A stretch of 5,992 nt of DNA from Sediminibacterium sp. (lineage in GTDB: Bacteria > Bacteroidota > Bacteroidia > Chitinophagales > Chitinophagaceae). Made by a program: the position numbers and the translations under genes. The stretch covers positions 1 to 5,992 of the forward strand of contig JAQBNJ010000472.1 in NCBI GenBank assembly GCA_028288645.1, read 5' to 3'. The notes under the pieces were generated by a model. It ran no database searches. It was not told where the DNA came from and saw only the letters and a program-made list of their open reading frames with translations. Positions 1 through 5,992 of this stretch are shown here, one piece after another (positions within the stretch are counted from its first letter, which is position 1; each line of letters opens with the position of its first letter).

Positions 1-1087
1 CCTCATTATTAAAATAACCCTCCAACAACTGTTTTCTTAAAGCTATCTCATCCTGCGTAAACGGCTGATGATACAACTGCGCAATGATCTCCCTGAAAGC
101 ATTAGCCGTAGTTCCGATATGACAAGCAGAAGCCAGCCCATTTCCCGCAACCGTTGCATCGTTCACCACGCAATGCCTGCCATTGAATAATACATTCACC
201 AGTTTTATCTTGATGCCTGTGGTTGTATACGAAGGAAGCACATGTATATGCGCTTTGCTGATCATATCCTGCAATTCTTTCTCGGAAGGATTTGCTACGA
301 GACAGGTGTGGCCATTCTCCTGCGCAAGGGTATATAATTTTTCAGATGGATTTTTTCCCATGATCACGAAAGGAACATTGAGTTTGCTGAATATTTTTTC
401 CAATAGCCATATGGCGGCTTTCTCGTTCGCATCAACGCTTAAGTCGCCATGGTATAAACAAAAAGCGCCCATTCCTTCGGGACATTGTACGTGCCAATCA
501 GGTATAAAAAGCGGGAGCTCGCAGATATTTTTGCAATACAGTTCATCCCGGTAAACGGCTGTATCTTTTTCTGTAATGCCGAAGAACATCGCTTTGTTAG
601 CGATCTTTTTTTCATACACTTTCAACAACTTACTCTCCATCCAGTAATACATTTTTTTGATGAGGGATGAAGTGCTGCCGCATAGATCGCGGTAATATTG
701 AAACTCTGCATTGTGTAGTCTTACAAAGCATCTGCGGTCGCTAAAACGTTTGTCTAATAAAAGACAGGTGCTGTGTATTCCTTCCATTAATATTGGATGA
801 TCATCTTTTAAAAGATCCTGTAGTAGCTTTTCATTTTTCCTGCTCGAAACGATATAGGGCAATGTGTTTGAAACTCCTTTGTGGCCGGTGTGTCGTTCAT
901 AATATTTAACCGAGACACAATATTTATTTAATTCCGGTTGTTCGCTGCGGCCATAAGTAAAACAATGCAAATGGATCTGTATCCCCTGCATATGCAAAGC
1001 TTTCAGTTTATAAAAAACATCCACTGCACCCCCGTAGTCTGCAGGATAAGGAACGTTGAATGATATGATATGTAAGTGTTTCTCCAA
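1..1087 (-). CDS. Glycosyltransferase, GT-B fold (GT4-like), 3' end beyond window
   Basis: Probably transfers a sugar from an activated nucleotide donor to an envelope glycan or lipid acceptor in the cytoplasm; donor and acceptor cannot be told from sequence. The frame is open for 362 codons and leaves the window at position 1, so the C-terminus is missing. The start HIISFNVPYPADYGGAVDVF (residues 6-25) is the glycine-rich N-terminal loop of a GT-B Rossmann domain. Further landmarks are RLHNAEFQYY (123-132), YHGDLSVDANEKAA (212-225) opening the C-terminal domain, IMGKNPSE (242-249), and LPSYTTTGIKIKLVNVLFNG (284-303), the donor-site region. I see no signal peptide or membrane segment. The start is chosen as TTG at 1087: no ATG occurs before residue 33, and this TTG puts the conserved N-terminus a few residues in. 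Another in-frame TTG lies at 1111. It begins one base after the stop of the upstream gene, so the two are probably co-transcribed. No Shine-Dalgarno is visible. Family assignment is confident, specificity unknown. Confidence 0.85.
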   Translation of the reverse strand, partial: MEKHLHIISFNVPYPADYGGAVDVFYKLKALHMQGIQIHLHCFTYGRSEQPELNKYCVSVKYYERHTGHKGVSNTLPYIVSSRKNEKLLQDLLKDDHPILMEGIHSTCLLLDKRFSDRRCFVRLHNAEFQYYRDLCGSTSSLIKKMYYWMESKLLKVYEKKIANKAMFFGITEKDTAVYRDELYCKNICELPLFIPDWHVQCPEGMGAFCLYHGDLSVDANEKAAIWLLEKIFSKLNVPFVIMGKNPSEKLYTLAQENGHTCLVANPSEKELQDMISKAHIHVLPSYTTTGIKIKLVNVLFNGRHCVVNDATVAGNGLASACHIGTTANAFREIIAQLYHQPFTQDEIALRKQLLEGYFNNE

Positions 1088-1088
1088 A

Positions 1089-2174
1089 CTATAAATGCTT
1101 GTAAAAATCAAGCAGTCTTTGCTGTTCGTGTTCCCAGTTCAAAATATTCCTTGCTGCAAGGCAATTCAGCCTGAGCTGTTTATAGAGAACATCATCCGAG
1201 AGTAAATTGTTCACTGCGGCGGCAATGGCTTCTGAGCTTGTATCATCAATCAGGTAAGCGATAGTATGGTCCTTATTGATAGCGGCATATTCCGGGTAGT
1301 TCACACAAACCTGCGGGATGCCCGCCATTGGGTAATCAAAAAAACGGTTGGCCAATGAATGGTATTGGTTCATTCCTTTTGATTCAAACAACGTAAGGCC
1401 GAAATAAGCCGTAGGAGTTAACTGTGTTAATTCACCAGGTGCAACATATCCAATGAATTCGATCTTTGATTCGAGTTGGTGTTGTTTAACCAACGCAACC
1501 GCCTGTTCAAAAAAATTGCCATTACCACAGATCACTAATTTTGCAGTCACGAATTTCATCGCGGGTATCAGTGTTTCAAAACATCGGCCTTCATTTACTG
1601 CTCCCTGGTATAGTATCCATTTCTCCCTGTGCTCAACAGTATTCGGCAACAATGTTAAACGCGGAAGATTTCTTACCACTACATATTGCACCTGATATCT
1701 TTTAAATAATTCATCCGCAATAAATCCATTCACGGTATAGCCGTGTTTGAACCTGGGCACCGCAAATCTTTCAACCATCAACAAGAACTAATGAATAAAC
1801 GGGCGACTGATCACTTCTTTCTGTTCAGTGAACAGCTCATGTGCATCATACACCCTTTTTTGCTTTTTGATGGCGGTAACAAAATAAACGGGCAGGATCG
1901 TATCCAGGTCGATCGCGCAAATAATATCGGCTTTTTGGAAAAGAAGGAGGAAGAATAAGCGCAGGTTATATTCCGCATAAAACAACGATCCTTTTTCAAA
2001 AAAACATCTCAATCTTTTTTGCCGGAATGGCTGTTGGATAAGATCAACTGATGCTTTTCTTCTCCTTCCAACTAACAACACATCATAACCGGCAGCGGCC
2101 ATAGTTCCGGCAATGCGATGCATGCGCTGGTCGTAGCTGAGGTCGTTGGTTACGGTGAAAATGATCTTTGGCAA
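1089..2174 (-). pseudogene. Glycosyltransferase (GT-B, GT4-like) interrupted by an in-frame amber codon
   Basis: Read through one TAG, this frame encodes 361 residues with the layout of a full-length bacterial GT-B glycosyltransferase. N-terminal domain: IIFTVTNDLSYDQRM (4-18), AIDLDT (87-92) and YDAHELFTEQKEV (109-121). After the stop at codon 129: VERFAVPRFKHGYTVN (134-149), LYQGAVNEGR (188-197) opening the C-terminal domain, LVICGNGN (213-220), and the donor-site region FESKGMNQYHSLANRFFDY (263-281) followed by MAGIPQVCVNYPEY (283-296). Both halves are in the same frame with no insertion or deletion, so this is a point nonsense change rather than a frameshift. The stop falls inside the N-terminal domain, so the 128-residue and 231-residue pieces do not match domain borders and are unlikely to work as a split enzyme. 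The 5' end is set at TTG 2174; the frame is open upstream to a TGA at 2226-2228 but has no ATG there. The gene ends at TAG 1089-1091. The alternative is a sequencing error in an intact gene. Confidence 0.8.
1788..1790 (-). other. Premature in-frame TAG codon (codon 129 of the glycosyltransferase)
   Basis: On the minus strand the codons read ...TTT ATT CAT TAG TTC TTG TTG ATG GTT GAA..., so the reading frame is the same on both sides of the stop and recognisable family sequence flanks it closely (HELFTEQKEV before, VERFAVPRF after). TAG is one substitution away from CAG, AAG, GAG, TGG, TCG, TTG, TAC and TAT, so the ancestral residue cannot be fixed from this sequence alone. Possible restart codons follow at TTG 1784, TTG 1781 and ATG 1778, but no ribosome binding site precedes them. 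Confidence 0.9.
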
Positions 2175-2191
2175 ATGGGTCGGGTTGTAAA

Positions 2192-2199
2192 CAAATATA
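2192..2199 (-). promoter_or_regulatory. Bacteroidota-type -7 promoter element for the glycosyltransferase genes
   Basis: The minus strand reads TATATTTG, an exact match to the Bacteroidota -7 consensus TAnnTTTG, 17 bases before the proposed TTG start at 2174. No good TTTG -33 element is found at the usual spacing; the nearest TTG (2229-2227) is 27 bases upstream, which is too far. The implied leader would be only about ten bases. The match is short, so this is a plausible but unproven promoter. Confidence 0.4.
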
Positions 2200-2231
2200 C
2201 TAAGCCAGGATTTGGAAGATAGATTTCAAAA

Positions 2232-2256
2232 ACCATAAGAAAAATGTGGTTATGGT
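2232..2256. repeat. Perfect 7-bp inverted repeat in the divergent intergenic region
   Basis: ACCATAA (2232-2238) and TTATGGT (2250-2256) are exact reverse complements around an 11-base spacer. It lies upstream of the proposed minus-strand promoter. It could be a regulator site or a weak hairpin, but a repeat this short can arise by chance in AT-rich DNA. Confidence 0.35.
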
Positions 2257-2284
2257 CATGAAAAAGTACTTCTTCTAAAAAAAT

Positions 2285-2318
2285 CAATCAATGATTGTAA
2301 GTCACTTATATTCAATAT
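2285..2318. repeat. Two short AT-rich palindromes
   Basis: CAATCA-A-TGATTG (2285-2297) is a perfect 6-bp inverted repeat around one base. ATATT-C-AATAT (2308-2318) is a perfect 5-bp inverted repeat around one base. Their centres (2291 and 2313) are 22 bp apart, about two helical turns, which would suit a protein bound to one face of the DNA. No known operator is recognised, and chance is a real possibility in a sequence this AT-rich. Confidence 0.3.
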
Positions 2319-2329
2319 GGTATGTTATT

Positions 2330-2361
2330 GTAGCTCATCCTTCGGGGGGCCGGGTGGCTAC
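2330..2361. other. GC-rich hairpin between the divergent genes
   Basis: GTAGC plus CATCC (2330-2340, with T2335 bulged) pairs with GGGTGGCTAC (2352-2361). This gives ten base pairs including one T-G wobble, around an 11-base loop, TTCGGGGGGCC. An alternative small fold within it is CC-TTCG-GG (2339-2346), a UUCG-type tetraloop in RNA. It stands out from the AT-rich surroundings. No T-run follows immediately on either strand, so it is not a standard intrinsic terminator. It lies upstream of the proposed smc -7 element and would be outside that transcript. Confidence 0.4.
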
Positions 2362-2380
2362 TTCTCCACCTATTCTCCAC
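2362..2380. repeat. 8-bp direct repeat (DnaA-box-like) upstream of smc
   Basis: TTCTCCAC occurs at 2362-2369 and again at 2373-2380, offset by 11 bp, close to one helical turn. The second copy extends to TTCTCCACA (2373-2381), which differs from the consensus DnaA box TTATCCACA at one base; the first extends to TTCTCCACC, differing at two. The repeat is directly visible; DnaA binding is only a suggestion. It sits just before the proposed smc promoter. Confidence 0.35.
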
Positions 2381-2397
2381 AGCTATTTTTTCAATTC

Positions 2398-2405
2398 TAC
2401 ATTTG
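2398..2405 (+). promoter_or_regulatory. Bacteroidota-type -7 promoter element for smc
   Basis: TACATTTG matches the consensus TAnnTTTG exactly and lies 45 bases before the GTG start of smc, implying a leader of roughly 35-40 bases. I see no clear -33 TTTG at the expected distance; that position is occupied by the TTCTCCAC repeats. It is the only match to this consensus facing smc in the intergenic region. Confidence 0.45.
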
Positions 2406-2440
2406 TACCCCATTTACTGTAAGTTCGCAGGTACTTAAAA

Positions 2441-2444
2441 AGGA
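2441..2444 (+). promoter_or_regulatory. Ribosome binding site of smc
   Basis: AGGA, within AAAAAGGA, lies six bases before the GTG at 2451. This good Shine-Dalgarno spacing supports the non-ATG start. The two glycosyltransferase genes on the other strand lack such a motif. Confidence 0.6.
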
Positions 2445-2450
2445 TCAGAC

Positions 2451-5400
2451 GTGAGATTAAAGTCATTAGAAATCAAAGGATTCAAAAGTTTTGCTGATAA
2501 AACCGTGGTCAGTTTTGATGAGGGGATCACCGGTATCATCGGGCCGAATGGTTGTGGTAAAAGTAATATCATCGATAGCATACGCTGGGTAATAGGTGAA
2601 CAAAAAATATCTGCACTGAGAAGTGAGAATTTAGATGCGCTGGTTTTTAACGGGAGTAAAACAAGAAGTCCAAGCGGACTCGCCGAAGTGAGCCTCACTT
2701 TCGAGAACACCAAGAATTTATTGCCAACAGAATTCAATACCGTAACCGTTACCCGCCGCTTTTATAAGAACGGCGAAAGCGAATACCGTTTGAATGATGT
2801 GACCTGCCGATTGAAAGATATTCATAATCTTTTCTTAGACACCGGTGTAAGCACTGATAGCTATGCCATCATCGAACTGGGTATGGTAGATGATATCATC
2901 AAAGACAAAGAGAATAGCCGCCGCAGGATGCTTGAACAGGCCGCAGGTATCACCATCTACAAAACGCGTAAGAAAGAAGCGAAAAATAAATTAGATGCCA
3001 CCGAGCAGGATCTTGCCCGTATCGAAGATCTTTTGTTCGAGATCAACAACCAGTTGAAAACGCTCGAGAACCAGGCTAAGAAAGCCGAAAAGTTCTACGA
3101 GATCAAAAAAGAATACAAAGAAGTTGCTATTGAACTGGCTAAAGCTTCATTGGAAGGTTTCAACATTACCTACAAGAATCTGAACGAACAGCAGGAAGCT
3201 GAAACGGATAAAAGAATACAACTCGAAGCCGGGATCGCTACAGATGAAGCGGCGATAGAGCAGGATAAAGTTGGTTTCATTGAAAAAGAACGTGCCCTGC
3301 AAAGCATGCAGCACGAATTCAACGAATACCTGCAGGAGCTTCGCAGCAAGGAAAATGAAAAGAACCTCGCTACGCAGAAACTGCATTACCTGAAAGAAAA
3401 AGAAGGCAGCCTGAAAGATTTTTTGCAGAAAGCAGAAGGACAGTTAAAAACCATCGGCGATTCTATCCAATACACGCAGATACAGGTTGGTGAAGAAGAA
3501 GCCAATTTGCTCGAACTGCAGGATAAAGTAGAGGCTACAAAATTTGACGTGGAAGACAAACGCCGCATCTTCGATGAAAAAAGAAGTGGGGTGGATGCTT
3601 TGCGTAACCGTTACCAGCAAATTCAACGTAGCCAGTTTGATGCGGAGAAGAAAGTAGCCGTTGCCGATACATCGATCATGAACCTGCAAAGGGCGCAGAC
3701 ACAGCTCACGGAAGAAAAACAAAATCGCGAATCGCAACTCCAGCAATTAAGTGTTGAACTCGAAGAAAAAGAAGCCACACTCGATGCAAAACGCATAGAC
3801 CTGCAGCAATTACAGGAACACCAGGAAAAAACCAAAGAGCAGATCTTTGAAACACAGGCGCAGCTGGAAGTATTGCGTAACGAACTCAATGAAGAGAACC
3901 GTAAACTGGATTCAAAAAGAAATGAGTTCAATTTGCTGAAGAGCCTGATCGACTCAATGGAAGGCTATCCTGAGAGCATCAAGTTCCTGCACAAGAATCC
4001 TGAATGGAACCATGCGGCGCCTATTTTATCTGATATCATTTATGTAAAAGAAGAATACCGCACAGCTGTTGAGAATGTACTCGAACCTTACCTGAACTAT
4101 TATGTAGTGAATAACCTCGAAGAAGGTTTGCAGGCTATCCATTTACTTGATGCACATAAAAAAGGAAAAGCAAATTTCTTCATGCTGGAGAAATTTGAGA
4201 ACCACAAAACAGAAACACACCAACCTGCCGATACCATCAAAGCAATGGATGTGATTGAAGTGGATGAACAATATCGTAAACTGGCAGAATATCTTTTAGG
4301 CAATGTTTACATAGCTGAAAACGAAGAAGCCATCGCGAATAGTAATGGTGCGGTTGTTCTTGAGAAGCACGGTAAATATGTAAAAGGAAAATACACATTG
4401 ACCGGCGGAAGTATTGGTTTGTTTGAAGGAAAGAAAATCGGCCGTGCCAAGAACCTTGAAAAATTATCAGAAGAAATTTCTGACCAGGAAGCCATCGTAA
4501 ACCTGCTGAAATCTGATATCCAGGCAAAACACAATGAAGTGATCGCCTTCAACGACCAGCTGAAAGAGAACGCCATCAAACAAACAGAGAACGAGATCAA
4601 CCAGTTGACCAACCAGGTATTTGCTGCGAAGAACCGCATGGAAAACCTGCAGGCTGCACAGCAGAATGGTTTACAGCGCCTCGAAGATATTGAGCAACGC
4701 TTACAGGCCGAGCATGATGCCATCGCCGCCACACGTGAAGAATTTCATACGCTGAATGAGCAGTTGCAGGCAACCACGGAAGAATTAAAAACGGTTGAAC
4801 AGGACTATCAATCCTCTGAATACGAATATAATTTTGCATCGGTACAATACAATGAGACCAACCTGCAGTTGACCAGGCAGCAAAGCAAGATCAGTACTTT
4901 GAAACAGGAAATGGTGTTCAAGGAAAACCAATTGAACGACCTGCATGTTCAGATCAGCAATAACACCACGCAATTATCTGAAGCTTCAGCCAATATTGAA
5001 GAAGGTGAAAAAGCATTGATCGGCTCGGAAGAAATGTTGCTGGAAATGTTGCGCAAGAAAGAAAGCGAAGAGAAACAGTTGAATGAAGCGGATCAAACTT
5101 ATTATAATCTGCGTAATGCCTTACAGGCAAAAGAAAGTGAGCTGCGTTTGAAAGTGAAGAGCAAGGAAATGATCGATCACCTGGTAACAGAGATCAAGGA
5201 TAAACTGAATGAACTGAAACTACAGTTGGCAGGAATGAAAGAAAGACTGATCGTTGAGTTCAAAGTAGAACTGGATGAAATTCTTGACCAGGAAAGAACT
5301 ACCGATACCGCACTTGAAGAATTGCAATCAAGCTCAGACAGGATGCGCAAGCGTTTGGAGAATATGGGTGAAGTGAATCCGACCGCTATTGAAGCGTATA

Positions 5401-5972
5401 CCGAAATGAAAAAACGTTACGAGTTCATCCTCGAGCAAAAGAATGATCTCGTATCAGCCAAAGAAAGTTTATTGCAAACCATACAGGAAGTGGAAGCCAC
5501 TGCCAACCAGCAGTTCCTTGATACCTTCAACCAGGTGCGTGAGAATTTCCAGAAAGTGTTCAAAGCATTGTTCACCGAAGAAGATACGGCTGATATGATT
5601 CTCGTAAATCCTGAGAACCTTGCAGAAACTGGAATTGAGATCATTGCAAAACCAAAAGGTAAACGTCCGTCTTCCATCACACAGTTAAGTGGAGGAGAGA
5701 AAACATTAACCGCAACAGCATTACTGTTTTCCATCTACCTGATCAAACCCGCGCCGTTCTGTATCCTGGATGAGGTGGATGCACCATTGGATGATGCCAA
5801 CGTTGGCAAGTTCACGCAGATGATCAAGAAGTTCAGTGATAATTCACAGTTCATCATCGTAACCCACAACAAACAAACCATGAGCGCTGTGGATGTGATC
5901 TATGGTGTAACAATGCAGGAACCCGGTGTAAGTAAACTGGTGCCGGTAGATTTCCGGAGTTTGGCGAATTAA
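2451..5972 (+). CDS. smc: Chromosome segregation/condensin ATPase SMC, complete
   Basis: SMC dimers bind DNA on the nucleoid and, with ScpA and ScpB, extrude or tether DNA loops to compact and separate replicated chromosomes. The 1173 residues are of usual length and all parts are in order. The N-terminal head has Walker A GPNGCGKS (31-38), a conserved arginine (R57) in ISALRSEN, and the RRRMLEQAAGI segment. A Gln/Glu/Lys-rich coiled coil covers about 165-500. The hinge covers about 503-665, starting at MEGYPES and ending with the glycine motif KYTLTGGSIG (647-656). The returning coiled coil covers about 675-965. The C-terminal head begins near GEVNPTA (973-979) and has signature LSGGE (1079-1083), Walker B FCILDE (1103-1108), D-loop around 1110-1115 and switch histidine 1139 in VTHN. 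The GTG start is supported by AGGA six bases upstream and by the conserved LKSLEIKGFKSF directly after it. The position of the usual Q-loop glutamine reads IIELG (140-144), with leucine 143 in its place. The gene is transcribed away from the glycosyltransferases; scpA and scpB are not nearby. Confidence 0.97.
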   Translation: MRLKSLEIKGFKSFADKTVVSFDEGITGIIGPNGCGKSNIIDSIRWVIGEQKISALRSENLDALVFNGSKTRSPSGLAEVSLTFENTKNLLPTEFNTVTVTRRFYKNGESEYRLNDVTCRLKDIHNLFLDTGVSTDSYAIIELGMVDDIIKDKENSRRRMLEQAAGITIYKTRKKEAKNKLDATEQDLARIEDLLFEINNQLKTLENQAKKAEKFYEIKKEYKEVAIELAKASLEGFNITYKNLNEQQEAETDKRIQLEAGIATDEAAIEQDKVGFIEKERALQSMQHEFNEYLQELRSKENEKNLATQKLHYLKEKEGSLKDFLQKAEGQLKTIGDSIQYTQIQVGEEEANLLELQDKVEATKFDVEDKRRIFDEKRSGVDALRNRYQQIQRSQFDAEKKVAVADTSIMNLQRAQTQLTEEKQNRESQLQQLSVELEEKEATLDAKRIDLQQLQEHQEKTKEQIFETQAQLEVLRNELNEENRKLDSKRNEFNLLKSLIDSMEGYPESIKFLHKNPEWNHAAPILSDIIYVKEEYRTAVENVLEPYLNYYVVNNLEEGLQAIHLLDAHKKGKANFFMLEKFENHKTETHQPADTIKAMDVIEVDEQYRKLAEYLLGNVYIAENEEAIANSNGAVVLEKHGKYVKGKYTLTGGSIGLFEGKKIGRAKNLEKLSEEISDQEAIVNLLKSDIQAKHNEVIAFNDQLKENAIKQTENEINQLTNQVFAAKNRMENLQAAQQNGLQRLEDIEQRLQAEHDAIAATREEFHTLNEQLQATTEELKTVEQDYQSSEYEYNFASVQYNETNLQLTRQQSKISTLKQEMVFKENQLNDLHVQISNNTTQLSEASANIEEGEKALIGSEEMLLEMLRKKESEEKQLNEADQTYYNLRNALQAKESELRLKVKSKEMIDHLVTEIKDKLNELKLQLAGMKERLIVEFKVELDEILDQERTTDTALEELQSSSDRMRKRLENMGEVNPTAIEAYTEMKKRYEFILEQKNDLVSAKESLLQTIQEVEATANQQFLDTFNQVRENFQKVFKALFTEEDTADMILVNPENLAETGIEIIAKPKGKRPSSITQLSGGEKTLTATALLFSIYLIKPAPFCILDEVDAPLDDANVGKFTQMIKKFSDNSQFIIVTHNKQTMSAVDVIYGVTMQEPGVSKLVPVDFRSLAN

Positions 5973-5992
5973 CAATCCTAATAAAGTATCAG

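Noticed and set aside
183..554. Open frame of 123 codons on the plus strand
   Set aside because: It lies antisense to the continuous glycosyltransferase frame on the minus strand, which has clear family motifs throughout; the plus-strand translation shows no recognisable domain.
1089..1784. Independent 231-residue gene starting at TTG 1784
   Set aside because: It is in the same frame as the preceding 128-codon piece and begins in the middle of a glycosyltransferase N-terminal domain, with no ribosome binding site. It is the 3' part of the interrupted gene.
1788..1790. Organism-wide reassignment of TAG as a sense codon
   Set aside because: TAG also ends the same gene at 1089-1091, at the natural family C-terminus and immediately before the next gene, so it still works as a stop.
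2260..2280. Tiny plus-strand frame MKKYFF in the intergenic region
   Set aside because: Six codons only, without a ribosome binding site or promoter; no support as a gene.
2330..2391. Intrinsic terminator formed by the hairpin and the T-run near 2385-2390
   Set aside because: The T-run begins more than 20 bases after the stem, and no gene reads into this region from the left, since the flanking genes are divergent.
4307..4732. Open frame of 141 codons on the minus strand inside smc
   Set aside because: Its Ser/Cys/Phe-rich product is what results from reading the Glu/Lys/Gln-rich SMC hinge and coiled-coil codons backwards. Several similar minus-strand frames in smc have the same origin.
5973..5992. 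Terminator or next gene after smc
   Set aside because: Only twenty bases remain, with no hairpin or start signal that can be judged.

Overview
The window looks like chromosomal DNA of a member of the Bacteroidota, probably near the Chitinophagaceae. This rests on three things: the Bacteroidota character of all three proteins, two matches to the Bacteroidota promoter -7 element (TAnnTTTG), and moderate AT-richness. The family-level placement is inference.

Layout. Positions 1-2174 are on the minus strand and hold two adjacent GT-B type glycosyltransferase genes, transcribed toward position 1. The promoter-proximal one (2174-1089) is interrupted by one in-frame TAG at codon 129 and is best read as a pseudogene, or as a gene with a sequencing error. 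The second starts one base after the first ends, probably at a TTG at 1087, and runs off the left edge with 362 codons visible. Positions 2175-2450 are a divergent intergenic region with a -7 promoter match facing each way, a GC-rich hairpin, a pair of 8-bp direct repeats resembling DnaA boxes, and small AT-rich inverted repeats. Positions 2451-5972 on the plus strand hold a complete smc gene of 1173 codons, starting at a GTG behind a good ribosome binding site. Twenty bases remain after its stop.

Function. SMC is the chromosome-organising ATPase that works with ScpA and ScpB, neither of which is in the window. The glycosyltransferases are probably part of cell-envelope polysaccharide or glycolipid synthesis and have no evident functional link to smc beyond sharing the divergent control region. 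All three genes appear to begin with non-ATG codons (TTG, TTG, GTG).

I see no mobile element, CRISPR array, RNA gene or clearly new biological system. The points most worth checking are the nonsense codon in the glycosyltransferase, the non-canonical Q-loop of SMC, and the structured divergent intergenic region.
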